A program made the position numbers and the translations under genes. 64,000 bases of DNA from an uncultured Trichococcus sp. (lineage in GTDB: Bacteria > Bacillota > Bacilli > Lactobacillales > Aerococcaceae): contig NZ_OY760503.1 in assembly GCF_963663645.1 (NCBI RefSeq), forward strand, positions 1,865,501 through 1,929,500. Reading direction: 5' to 3'. Below the pieces are notes generated by a model. That model saw only the letters and a list, made by a program, of their open reading frames with translations. It was not told the DNA's origin and searched no databases. Below, piece by piece: positions 47,807 through 56,097 of this stretch (position 1 is the stretch's first letter; each line of letters starts with the position of its first letter).

Positions 47807-48582
47807 AAGTTAGCTCCTTCTTCTGTTTGGGCTTGGGTCAGGGTGACGTACTGCGAGTAATGCGTGACCAGATCTGCGCTGATATGGTCATCGGTGACCA
47901 GGTGATCGATGTCGTGCAGGTTGTAGAAATTGTAGAAGTCGTCCCGGTTGAATTTCTTGTTGTCCGCCAGCAAGTATTTTGTGCGGGAGTTGTTCAGGGC
48001 GATGTTCTGGGTTTCGCCTTCCGCCATGCTATAGGTAGAGATCGCTTCATTGTGGATGCCGTTGGCGCTGATGAAGCATTTGGAGAACTTCAATTTTTTC
48101 AGGTTGTCGTTCGCGATCGGGCCGAAGAAAGCACCCGTATTTTTCCGGTAATCGCCGCCAATCATAATGATATCCGCGGTGTCGTATTGGCGCAGATTTT
48201 CGAAAACCGGATAGCTGTTTGTGATGATGCGGATTTTTTTGCCGCCGAGATAGCTCGCCAGTATTTCGATCGTCGTGCCCGGCCCGAGGAAAATGGTGTC
48301 GCCATCCTCGACGTAGCTTGCCGCCAACTTGGCAATCGCTTTCTTTTCTTCTTTTTGGACTTCTTGTTTTTCCGTATGCGAGAGCTCCTGATCCAATGCG
48401 TAGCTGATGCTTTGTGCTCCGCCGTGGATGCGCAGGATTTTTCCGGCCTTATCGAGTTCGTCCAGATCCCTGCGCACGGTCATGTCGGAAACATTCAATT
48501 GTTTAACGATGTCGGCTACGGTGATGATGCCTTCCTGGTTGACGATTTCAGTGAGTATCAACAGGCGTTCTTTTTTTAACAT
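47803..48582 (-). CDS. lacR: DeoR-family transcriptional repressor, LacR-like
   Basis: 259 residues. The N-terminal winged helix has LNVSDMTVRRDLDELDKAG and IHGGAQS; the C-terminal sugar-phosphate sensor has EDGDTIFLGPGTTIEILA, ITNSYPVFENL and FSKCFISANGI. The order and wording follow LacR of staphylococci and streptococci closely, more than other DeoR members. It is expected to repress lacFEG and to release DNA on binding tagatose-6-phosphate or a similar ligand. ATG 48582 has GAGGTG at 7 bp; ATG 48588 is too close to it. Its base composition is host-like, unlike lacFEG. Confidence 0.85.
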   Translation of the reverse strand: MLKKERLLILTEIVNQEGIITVADIVKQLNVSDMTVRRDLDELDKAGKILRIHGGAQSISYALDQELSHTEKQEVQKEEKKAIAKLAASYVEDGDTIFLGPGTTIEILASYLGGKKIRIITNSYPVFENLRQYDTADIIMIGGDYRKNTGAFFGPIANDNLKKLKFSKCFISANGIHNEAISTYSMAEGETQNIALNNSRTKYLLADNKKFNRDDFYNFYNLHDIDHLVTDDHISADLVTHYSQYVTLTQAQTEEGANL

Positions 48583-48609
48583 TTTCATTCACCTCTCTAA
48601 GTTATCCAT

Positions 48610-48638
48610 AATTTAGCACAATTTCACGGTCTGGTCAA
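48610..48638 (-). promoter_or_regulatory. Promoter of the lacR-HAD operon
   Basis: On the minus strand TTGACC (48638-48633) and TAAATT (48615-48610) have 17 bp between them, about 28 bp before the start codon. Confidence 0.7.
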
Positions 48639-48645
48639 CGGAAAA

Positions 48646-48698
48646 CGAACAAAAATAAACAAAAACATAACGAATTAGTGGGATTTCGAACAAAAATA
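48646..48698. promoter_or_regulatory. Pair of candidate LacR operators
   Basis: CGAACAAAAATA occurs at 48646-48657 and 48687-48698, 41 bp apart (about four helical turns), just upstream of the lacR -35 box. An identical 12-mer lies at the lac promoter. Confidence 0.6.
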
Positions 48699-48828
48699 TG
48701 TTTTTTAATGCAATCCAGGTGAAATTAATTGCTAGTAAATCGTTTGGATACGGTTTCTGTTAAGATATAAAGAAACACAAACAATCATTAATGAACATGA
48801 ATAGGGGATTCGGTGAATGGGGTCCAGA

Positions 48829-48888
48829 ACCGGTAAAGCCGCCATCCGCCGGAGCAGAGCTTCCGGTGATCCGCTACCAGATCAGTGA
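48829..48888. repeat. Single dyad unit C with conserved tail
   Basis: One degenerate unit ends CCGGAG near 48854, followed by a tail GAGCAGAGCTTCCGGTGATC and CCGCTACCAGATCAGTG, nearly the same as the tail of array D. It lies in the divergent gap 48589-49013. Confidence 0.65.
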
Positions 48889-48901
48889 AACAACATCCGT
48901 T

Positions 48902-48957
48902 TGAAAGCGCTTGTAACGGAAAAGTAATGATGCGTTATTCGTGCAGGGTGATATAAT
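48902..48957 (+). promoter_or_regulatory. Promoter of the third autolysin gene with a cre-like element
   Basis: An extended -10 TGATATAAT (48949-48957) lies 57 bp before ATG 49014. TGAAAGCGCTTGTA at 48902 resembles a cre site with one mismatch to the relaxed consensus. No clear -35. Confidence 0.45.
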
Positions 48958-49013
48958 GGACCTATGGGATTTTACGGAATTTTAAGAAAAATCGGTAGAT
49001 ATGGAGGATTAGC

Positions 49014-51932
49014 ATGAAGACTGTTCAAAAAAAATACCTACGGACTTATATCGCTTTATCAAGCATGGCCGCAAGCTTGCTTGTCGGAAATAAGGTAGCT
49101 TTTGCCGAAGAAGGGGAGGGCACTGCTGCGGAATCGGCGCCGATCGAATCAACAAATCCGACGCTTCCAGCGCAGCAGACGGAAGAGCCGCCATTAGCAG
49201 CAGAATCATCAACGAAAGAGGAAACAGAAGCTGAAGAGGAAACGGAGTCATCGATGTCGGTCGAAACCATTCTGGATGCGGAAATTCACGGTGCGGATCA
49301 ACTGACCGGTACGACGCAACCGAACACATTCGTGGTTGTTTGTGCAGGAGAGAGCAATGTGGGGGAGCAAGCCGTCGATGCTGACGGGATTATTTCGGTT
49401 GCGTTGGCAGACGTTCCGGAAGGGACGACTGTTTTGCGGGTGAAAGTCTATAAGGATGCTACCCAAACATTCTTGTTGAGCGAATCGGAATGGCTGGTGC
49501 CTCTTGAGGAAGCAACAGAAGCAGTGCCTGCTGCGGATGCGGAAGACCCGCAAGCAATCCCAAGTGAACCGTCTTCACCGGTTGGAGGGGAAACGCAGCC
49601 GGGATTGGTAACCGATGACAGCAGCACTGAACCGATCGGGGAGAGCGATCCGGAATCCGCTGATACCGAAGAAACCGCTCAAGCCCCTATGCTGACTGCG
49701 GCAACTGCCACTTCAACCGCGGCAGTCGTCGAGGAAGCGAAAGGGACTTGGTATTATTACGTCCAATCGGGCGATACGCTGCTGAAGATCGCCACCCATT
49801 ACAGCACCGATGTCGACAGCTTGATGCGCTGGAACAATTTGACGAGCACACTCATCAATATCGGGCAGTTGCTGAGCGTCAACGGCACGAATGCTTATGC
49901 GGAAATCGATAAGGAAACGCGGACGTTCGCGACTACAGCGGAATTTGTGAATTATCTCGGGCAGTACGCCACCGAAATCGGCAACGACTACAATCTCTAC
50001 GCCTCGGTCATGGTCGCCCAGGCGTCGCTCGAGACGGCCTACGGTAACAGTAAACTCTGCACGGTCGGAAACAATCTCTTCGGCATCAAAGGTTCATACG
50101 AAGGCAATTCGATCGTCATGCGCACATGGGAGGAAGAGAGCGACGGGTCGATCATCTGGATTGATGCGTTCTTCAGGCTGTACCCTTCCTATTACGAATC
50201 GATGATCGATTATGCGGAGAAACTGCGCAACGGCGTCAGTTGGGATCCGAATTATTACAAAGGCACCTGGAAGGAAAATACGACCAGCTACCAGGATGCC
50301 ACGCTGTATTTGACGGGGCGCTATGCGACGGATTCTTCCTATAATATCAAGCTGAACGCCATCATCAGCGCCTACGATCTGGCCAAATTTGACGGACCGA
50401 AGACGGTGGCTGTGAATTACAATGCACTCGTAGCGGGCACGGACTTTTCGATCGACAGTCTGCCCTGGGGGACGCTCGGCTACAAATATTTGGAGCCTTG
50501 CTCAAATTATTACGGCAAGGAAGTCGCGGTCACGAAGCAGACCGTGGATGGACAGTACGCGCTTATTTCCTGCGCCGGGAAGGAACTCGGCTGGATCGAC
50601 ATGGATGCGCTGAAGACCTTTTCCACCGTTCCGACCAGTTACACGTTGCCGATCATGAACAGCGGCTATTCGATCGATTCATTGCCGTGGGGTGAGCCGG
50701 GCTTTGTTCATGTCGGCGATACGGCGGCTTACTACGGGAAATTGGCGACGGTCGTGCGGGAAACGGCCAACGGAGTCTATGCCGAAATTTCGGTCGACGG
50801 TGTCAAAGTGGGCTGGATCGACAAGCGCGCTTTCAATGCGGATTTCCCGAGCTACAATGCGGTCATCCGCAAGGGGAACTACTCGATCGACAGTCTGCCG
50901 TGGGGGAGTGCCGGCTACCGGACGCTCGCTTGGAGCAGCGCTTATGTCGGCAAAACCGTCACTGTGATCGGCAAATCGGCGGATGGCGCCTATCTGTGTT
51001 TGGCTTATAATGGTTTGCCGTTGGGGTGGATCGATTACCGCGCCTTCGAGAGCTTCGATGCAACAGCTGCTTATTACACGGCTGTCGTTTCCGGCACGAA
51101 TTTTTCGATCGATAGCCAGCCTTGGGGCGAGGCGGGATATGTGTATCTGGATTCATCCGCGCATTATTACGGGAAAGAAGTGCTGGTGACGCGCAAAACG
51201 GCGAACGGTGCCTACGCCTACATTTCGCTTGACGGAAAGCCGTTGGGTTGGATCGACAGCAGGGGTCTGCAGAACTTTGCGACGACGGCAGTGAATTACA
51301 GCCTCCCGATCATGAACGGGATCTATTCGATCGACAGCTTGCCTTGGGGTGAGCCGGGCTTCGTGAAGATCGCTGATGCAGCGGCTTATTTCGGAAAATT
51401 AGCTACTGTGCTGCGGGAAAGCGCGAACGGTGCCTACGCGGAAATCGCCATCGACGGCCAACGGATCGGCTGGATCGACAAACGGGCCTTCAGCAATGCG
51501 CGCCAGGTTTCCTATTACGCCGGCATCTCCGGCCAGAACTATTCGATTGACAGCTTGCCATGGGGTACTGCTGGATACCAGTACCTGGAAAGCACGAACA
51601 ATTATGTGGGCAGTCTCGTGAAGGTCGTCGCGGAATCAACAGACGGGAATTACAAGCTGATCCAATTGAACGGACAGAACTTGGGTTGGGTCGATTACCG
51701 CGCATTGGCGGCTTTGAATACGAAAGCGGTGAATTATGCCGCCACAATCCGATCGGTCGGCTATTCGATCGACAGTCTGCCTTGGGGAACGCCGGGCTTC
51801 ACGATGTTGGGATTGACCAGTTCCTATCTGAACACGACTGTGCAGGTCATCCAGGAATCGGCGGACGGTCATTATGCGCTTGTGACGCTGAACGGCAAGA
51901 CGTTGGGCTGGGTCGACAAGCGGTGTTTCTGA
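49014..51932 (+). CDS. Secreted autolysin: LysM, GH73-type glucosaminidase and seven GW-like modules
   Basis: 972 residues. The signal peptide ends near KVAFAEE. An acidic stretch and an Ig-like segment (about 80-160) precede a LysM at about 246-291 (YYVQSGDTLLKIATHYSTDV). The glucosaminidase domain (about 300-460) has ASVMVAQASLETAYGNSKL with the catalytic Glu and GNNLFGIKGSYEGNS. Seven modules of about 72 residues fill 464-972, each with YSIDSLPWG (or FSIDSLPWG, FSIDSQPWG) and ending in GWID or GWVD. Domain order is the reverse of the protein at 27865, where modules come first. GGAGG precedes ATG 49014. It should cut glycan strands in the wall. Confidence 0.92.
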   Translation: MKTVQKKYLRTYIALSSMAASLLVGNKVAFAEEGEGTAAESAPIESTNPTLPAQQTEEPPLAAESSTKEETEAEEETESSMSVETILDAEIHGADQLTGTTQPNTFVVVCAGESNVGEQAVDADGIISVALADVPEGTTVLRVKVYKDATQTFLLSESEWLVPLEEATEAVPAADAEDPQAIPSEPSSPVGGETQPGLVTDDSSTEPIGESDPESADTEETAQAPMLTAATATSTAAVVEEAKGTWYYYVQSGDTLLKIATHYSTDVDSLMRWNNLTSTLINIGQLLSVNGTNAYAEIDKETRTFATTAEFVNYLGQYATEIGNDYNLYASVMVAQASLETAYGNSKLCTVGNNLFGIKGSYEGNSIVMRTWEEESDGSIIWIDAFFRLYPSYYESMIDYAEKLRNGVSWDPNYYKGTWKENTTSYQDATLYLTGRYATDSSYNIKLNAIISAYDLAKFDGPKTVAVNYNALVAGTDFSIDSLPWGTLGYKYLEPCSNYYGKEVAVTKQTVDGQYALISCAGKELGWIDMDALKTFSTVPTSYTLPIMNSGYSIDSLPWGEPGFVHVGDTAAYYGKLATVVRETANGVYAEISVDGVKVGWIDKRAFNADFPSYNAVIRKGNYSIDSLPWGSAGYRTLAWSSAYVGKTVTVIGKSADGAYLCLAYNGLPLGWIDYRAFESFDATAAYYTAVVSGTNFSIDSQPWGEAGYVYLDSSAHYYGKEVLVTRKTANGAYAYISLDGKPLGWIDSRGLQNFATTAVNYSLPIMNGIYSIDSLPWGEPGFVKIADAAAYFGKLATVLRESANGAYAEIAIDGQRIGWIDKRAFSNARQVSYYAGISGQNYSIDSLPWGTAGYQYLESTNNYVGSLVKVVAESTDGNYKLIQLNGQNLGWVDYRALAALNTKAVNYAATIRSVGYSIDSLPWGTPGFTMLGLTSSYLNTTVQVIQESADGHYALVTLNGKTLGWVDKRCF

Positions 51933-51941
51933 TTCTGTAAT

Positions 51942-51985
51942 GCAAAAAATATCCGGCATGCGGGTGCTCGCCGGATATTTTTTGC
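51942..51985. terminator. Terminator after the third autolysin gene
   Basis: A 16-bp stem, GCAAAAAATATCCGGC (51942-51957) with GCCGGATATTTTTTGC (51970-51985). Confidence 0.9.
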
Positions 51986-52008
51986 GTATTTTTGTGAAAG
52001 AGCGCCAG

Positions 52009-52170
52009 CTCCGGGGAAGGGCCCGCTGACCGGAGGAAACAACTAAAATTAGCGGTCAACTCCGGCGAAGAACCGCTCACCGGAGGAGGACAAAAAAATC
52101 AGCGGTCAGCTCCGGCGAAGCCGTCGCTCACCGGAGCACAGCTCCCGGTGACCCGCTATCAGATCAGTGG
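52009..52170. repeat. Dyad array D, CTCCGG family, with tail
   Basis: Units lie at 52009-52035, 52060-52085 and 52110-52136; both gaps are exactly 24 bp. The tail GAGCACAGCTCCCGGTGACC and CCGCTATCAGATCAGTG follows. It lies between convergent genes. The short stretch to 52258 shows no gene. Confidence 0.88.
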
Positions 52171-52258
52171 TGCAGCACCTCCTGAACAATCTCGTCCCCG
52201 TCCATTCCGACAATGAAATGATTTTGCCTGCCCAATGTCAGGATTGTAATTGAAAAGG

Positions 52259-52296
52259 CGAAAAAAAACGCGCATCAGCCGATTGCTGATACGCGT
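52259..52296 (-). terminator. Terminator of the azoreductase gene
   Basis: On the minus strand ACGCGTATCAGC pairs with GCTGATGCGCGT, loop of five, then a run of T (A at 52259-52267). Confidence 0.9.
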
Positions 52297-52309
52297 CCGA
52301 AAGTTTAGA

Positions 52310-52936
52310 TTATAAAGATTTAGCCAAAGCTTCGACTTTCGCCAGGCCTTCTTCGATGATTGCTGCCGCTTGATCAGGAACGGCTGCATGTCCTTCGATG
52401 ATGATTTCGCCGATGATTTCCATTCCGAATACGCCAGCAAATACGTTGCGCATGTAGTTGACGCCCATGTCCATTGGAGCCATTTCAGGGGCGGAGTAGT
52501 AGCCGCCGCGTGCGTTCAGAAGGATGACTTTCTTCTCAGGCATCAAAGCGACCATTTGGCCAGTTTCGTCGTATTTGAAAGTGAAGCCGGCTGCAAAGAT
52601 GTAGTCGATGAATGTTTGCAGTTTAGCAGGGATCGTCAAGTTCCACAATGGGAATGCGAAAACGATCACGTCAGCTGCTGTAACTGCATCCATCACTTTT
52701 TGTTTCGCTGCCAAAAGGCGTGTTTCGATGTCAGTCAATTCTTCACCGACTGCCATTTTGCCGTAAGCGCCGAAAAGGTCTTGGCCCAAGTAAGGCATGT
52801 CTTCCGAGAAGACATTGTAAGTTGTGACGTTCAATTTTTCATTTTCTTTGGCTGCGGCCAAAAAAGTTTCGTACATTTTTGAAGAAATTGCTTCCTCTGC
52901 GGGTCTGTTGTTTCCTTTTACTACTAAAACGTTCAT
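52310..52936 (-). CDS. azoR: FMN-dependent NADH-azoreductase / quinone reductase
   Basis: 208 residues of the flavodoxin-like fold. FAFPLWNLTIPAKLQTFIDY and NARGGYYSAP are characteristic of AzoR for FMN and quinone binding. The family reduces quinones and azo compounds with NADH and protects against electrophiles. GTGGAGGAA precedes ATG 52936. A palindrome overlaps the transcription start region (52981-52997), suggesting a dedicated repressor not encoded nearby. Confidence 0.92.
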   Translation of the reverse strand: MNVLVVKGNNRPAEEAISSKMYETFLAAAKENEKLNVTTYNVFSEDMPYLGQDLFGAYGKMAVGEELTDIETRLLAAKQKVMDAVTAADVIVFAFPLWNLTIPAKLQTFIDYIFAAGFTFKYDETGQMVALMPEKKVILLNARGGYYSAPEMAPMDMGVNYMRNVFAGVFGMEIIGEIIIEGHAAVPDQAAAIIEEGLAKVEALAKSL

Positions 52937-52980
52937 GTGTGTTCCTCCACTTATTGTATAGTTGATGCGGTTTTTGTTTC

Positions 52981-53005
52981 ACTTACCGCATGTAAGTACA
53001 GTATA
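52981..53005 (-). promoter_or_regulatory. azoR promoter and palindromic operator
   Basis: ACTTACCGCATGTAAGT (52981-52997) is a 6-5-6 inverted repeat placed just after a minus-strand -10 TATACT (53005-53000). This is a typical position for a repressor of the MarR, HxlR or TetR type. Confidence 0.5.
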
Positions 53006-53128
53006 ACATCTCGAGTTCGAAATATATATACGAAATGCTCAAAAAAAAACAATTTGAATTTTTGTAACATTTGCACTACCATAGGAAAGAATATTTCGAT
53101 AGTTTCGAGAAAACGGGAGTGAATGTTT

Positions 53129-54286
53129 ATGCATAAATCCGGCCAAAGCCAACGGATCGAAATCTTTGACGGTATGCGGGGATTGGCCTCGGTCATTGTC
53201 ATGATTTTCCATATGGCGGTCTGGACAGTTTATGGCTACAGTGCCAATGAATACAAAATTTTCGCCGATCCTTTTTGGCGAGTGGCAACGCAGACGCCAT
53301 TGAAACTGCTCTGGGGCGGCAATGAGGCGGTGCTGGTCTTCTTCATCATCGGTGGTTTCGTGCTGGCGCGGCCCTATCTGAGCGGGCGGAAGCTGGATTT
53401 CAAGCCGTTCATCCTCAAACGCTGGATCCGGCTGATGCTGCCTTATGTGCTTGTCATCGCGATGACCGTCCTCCTGATTGCGCTGTTTGGGGCCTGGAAG
53501 CAGGATACGATCGACTTGAGCGGTTCGTTCAACGTGAAGTGGAAGCGGGTGCCGAACTCGTTGGAAATGCTGCTGTATTTTATCGGATATGACTACAACC
53601 TGAACATTTTGAGCGGGGCTTTCTGGAGCATGGTCCAGGAATGGCGCCTGTCCTTCGTCCTGCCTTTTGTGGCAGTGGCATTGCACCGCTATTCGACGTG
53701 GAAGGTCCTCGTCTGTTATGCCGTCCTACAGCAGGGGATCGAGGCGTTGACGGATTGGGGCATGCGCAGCGGCACGGCTTGGCTGGCGCACTTGTCGGAG
53801 TCGCTCAACCGGACCAATTATTATGCGCTCTTTTTCGTGATGGGGGCAGTGCTGGCGAAGCATCTTCCGGCTATCCGGGCATTCGTGCGGGAGCACCGCG
53901 GTTTCCGGATCCTGTCGGCTTGGGCGATTCCGTTTTTGATCCCGAGCCAGTGGATCCTGTCGGCGCTCGGTTTGTCGTTCCGGGTGCGGCACGCATTGTT
54001 GTTGTCAGGATTGGGCATCATTTTGTTTCTTTTGCTGTGCATGGAGTCGCCGCGGTTGACGGCCTTCTTCAAATCGAAGCCGCTGCTGCTTTTGGGAAAG
54101 CTGTCCTTCAGCCTCTATCTGACGCACACGACTGCGATCATCCTCTTCGTTACTTTCCTCGGCCAGGTCATCCCGCCGGAAACGGCGCTGTTGTTTTCGC
54201 CGCTGTTCGCTTTGCCGGTGGCGTATCTATGGCAGAAACACGTCGAAACCAAGTGCCTCAGATTGTTGAACCATTTCAAGAAATAG
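53129..54286 (+). CDS. Membrane acyltransferase, Acyltransferase_3 family
   Basis: 385 residues with about 10 membrane segments. The first has IEIFDGMRGLASVIVMIFHM with the expected His; RPYLSGRKLDFKPFILKRWI and RLMLPY follow, typical of the family that O-acetylates surface glycans or peptidoglycan. ATG 53129 is 7 bp after GGGAGTG; ATG 53123 would be too close. It is followed at once by a broken GtrB/GtrA pair, so it may once have been part of a glycan-modification set. Confidence 0.88.
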   Translation: MHKSGQSQRIEIFDGMRGLASVIVMIFHMAVWTVYGYSANEYKIFADPFWRVATQTPLKLLWGGNEAVLVFFIIGGFVLARPYLSGRKLDFKPFILKRWIRLMLPYVLVIAMTVLLIALFGAWKQDTIDLSGSFNVKWKRVPNSLEMLLYFIGYDYNLNILSGAFWSMVQEWRLSFVLPFVAVALHRYSTWKVLVCYAVLQQGIEALTDWGMRSGTAWLAHLSESLNRTNYYALFFVMGAVLAKHLPAIRAFVREHRGFRILSAWAIPFLIPSQWILSALGLSFRVRHALLLSGLGIILFLLLCMESPRLTAFFKSKPLLLLGKLSFSLYLTHTTAIILFVTFLGQVIPPETALLFSPLFALPVAYLWQKHVETKCLRLLNHFKK

Positions 54287-54565
54287 ACGGCCAGCCCACG
54301 CCAAGTATCATCGTTCCTTGCCATAACGAGGAAGAGATGGTGCCGATTTTCCATAAAGAGATCGCGGCGGTCAGCGACCAGCTTTCGGATGCCGCATTCG
54401 AGCTGATTTTCGTGAATGACGGCTCGAAGGATGCCACGTTGGCGGAATTGAAGCGGTTGGCCGCGGTGGATCAGCGCGTGCATTACCTTTCCTTTTCGCG
54501 CGGCAGTTCTACCATTTGATCAACCGCATCTCCGATACCGAAATCGTCGACGGCGCTAGATTTTC
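54229..54565 (+). pseudogene. GtrB-type glycosyltransferase relic with internal deletion
   Basis: The frame from 54229 reads SIIVPCHNEEEMVPIFHKEI, FVNDGSKDATLAELKRLA and YLSFSRG, then stops at 54517-54519. One base out of frame, the sequence continues FYHLINRISDTEIVDGAR, which in the intact gene at 36023 lies about 65 residues further on. The central part with the DXD motif is therefore missing. The junction lies near 54493-54505 at TTTTCGCG. The piece ends at a second junction, GATTTTC at 54559-54565, fused to gtrA sequence. Its 5' end overlaps the acyltransferase gene. Confidence 0.85.
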
Positions 54566-54894
54566 TGTTTTTGTATGTTTTGGCCGATTTCATCGGCCTT
54601 CATTATCTGACTGCAGCTGCGCTGGCTTTTGTCGCGGCGACGTTGTTCAACTACGCGGCGAGCATGCATTACGTATTCACGAGCCGCTTCGGAGCGGCGG
54701 AGAAGCGCCAAGAATTGCTGCTGTTTGTCACTTTAAGTATCATCGGGCTGGGGTTGAACCAAGTGCTGATGTGGCTGTTCGTGGATCAGGTGGCGTTGCA
54801 CTATCTGGTGGCGAAGGTCGCCGCAACCGTGTTCGTGATGGCCTGGAATTTCATTTCCCGGAAGATCTGGCTGGAGGATAAGAATGTGGGATAA
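54559..54894 (+). pseudogene. GtrA-family relic lacking its N-terminus
   Basis: From the junction the frame reads DFLFLYVLADFIGLHYLTAA and continues through FNYAASMHYVFTSRF to MAWNFISRKIWLEDKNVG, covering about 85% of GtrA. The first membrane segment and start codon are missing; the only start available is an ATG at 54571 inside the remaining part. Translation of a shortened product is possible but improbable to be functional without the first helix. Confidence 0.8.
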
Positions 54895-54932
54895 GACCGT
54901 AGGATAAGGAAAGGCGCGTTCCTTGCCTGCAT

Positions 54933-55061
54933 CTCCGGTAAGGGCATGCTTGGCCGGAGTTGGAGCCAACATCTGAATGCCTGCTCCGGTGAGCCGCTTT
55001 TCGCCGGAGGAGGGGGTCTGAATCGTGTCCGCAGCTCCGGTGAAGGAAGCCTTCGCCGGAG
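54933..55061. repeat. Dyad array E, CTCCGG family
   Basis: Units lie at 54933-54959, 54984-55009 and 55035-55061; gaps are 24 and 25 bp and both steps are 51 bp. It lies between a relic on the plus strand and an SDR gene on the minus strand. Confidence 0.87.
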
Positions 55062-55101
55062 GAGTCGCTTCGTTTATCCGGAGGACATCAAGAATATCAG
55101 A

Positions 55102-55149
55102 AAAAACGAATGCGGCTGCCTCCTTTTCGGGCCAGCCGCATTCGTTTTT
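55102..55149. terminator. Bidirectional terminator
   Basis: A 17-bp stem, AAAAACGAATGCGGCTG (55102-55118) with its complement (55133-55149), A-run before and T-run within, 18 bp from the SDR stop codon. Confidence 0.9.
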
Positions 55150-55167
55150 CTGTAACAGTAAGCATAC

Positions 55168-55929
55168 TCAGTAACTGGTCCAGCCGCCGTCCGCGGTCAC
55201 GACGGCGCCGTTGACGAAACTCGAGTCGTCAGAAGCCAGAAAGAGCGCGACGGAAGCAATCTGGTCGGGCATTCCGATAGCCGGGTTGAGTGCCATGCCG
55301 ACGCCTGTCGTTTCCTGGCCGAATGTGCTGACGTTTCCCATGGATTGGGCGATATTGGTAGCGACAGCTCCGGGGGCAATCGCGTTGCAACGGATGCCTT
55401 TTTTCGCGTACATGAAGGCCGTATTTTTCGTCAGCCCGATGACAGCATGCTTGGAAGCGACATAAGCGACACCGGCGCGGCCGCCTTGCAGACCGCCGAT
55501 CGAGGCGATGTTGATGATGTTGCCGTGGCCTTGTTCCAGGAAATATTGAACAGCTTTGCGGCTGGCATACATCGGGCCATTGACGTTGACGGCGAAGACC
55601 TTTTCCCAACGTTCATTCGTGACTTCCCCGACCGGTTCGAAGCCATCCATGATGCCGGCGTTGTTGACGAGGATGTCCACTTTTCCGAAGAGAGCGATGG
55701 CGGTGTCGACCATGGCGTCGGCATCGGCTTCGTTGGAGATGTCGGTTTTTATGGCAGCGGCAGCGTCCAGGGTTTCGGCGTTGATTTCGTCTGCGATTTT
55801 CAGTGCACCCTCGTAGTTGTAATCAGCAATAACCACTTTTGCGCCTTCTTTTGCGAATTTGCGGCAGATGGCTTCACCCATACCCGAAGCGCCTCCGGTC
55901 ACAACAGCAACTTTGTTCGTCAGTCTCAT
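55168..55929 (-). CDS. Short-chain dehydrogenase/reductase
   Basis: 253 residues of the classical SDR type: VVTGGASGMGEAIC (cofactor loop), LVNNAGIMD, catalytic Ser in NIASIGGLQGG and YVASK (Tyr and Lys). Asp after VVIAD suggests NAD rather than NADP. The substrate is unknown; glucose/diacetyl/3-oxoacyl reductases look alike. AGGAGG precedes ATG 55929. The frame continues 36 bp upstream without a ribosome site. A cre-like site at 55970 suggests repression by CcpA. Confidence 0.88.
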   Translation of the reverse strand: MRLTNKVAVVTGGASGMGEAICRKFAKEGAKVVIADYNYEGALKIADEINAETLDAAAAIKTDISNEADADAMVDTAIALFGKVDILVNNAGIMDGFEPVGEVTNERWEKVFAVNVNGPMYASRKAVQYFLEQGHGNIINIASIGGLQGGRAGVAYVASKHAVIGLTKNTAFMYAKKGIRCNAIAPGAVATNIAQSMGNVSTFGQETTGVGMALNPAIGMPDQIASVALFLASDDSSFVNGAVVTADGGWTSY

Positions 55930-55969
55930 GTTGATTTCCTCCTTATATCTTGTTGGCTTAATCATATCA

Positions 55970-55983
55970 TGTTAGCGCTTGCA
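55970..55983. promoter_or_regulatory. cre-like (CcpA) site at the SDR promoter
   Basis: On the minus strand TGCAAGCGCTAACA fits TGNAANCGNTNNCA at all fixed positions. It overlaps the spacer of the probable promoter (-10 TATGAT on the minus strand). Confidence 0.6.
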
Positions 55984-56097
55984 AGTATCGGTTGATGATC
56001 TGAACAAAAGAAAAAATACAAAAAGCGATGGCTTATTTTCACATTTCGGCTAAAATAGAGTGATAATACCATTGGGAAAGGATGTGGAAAGCGGAAG

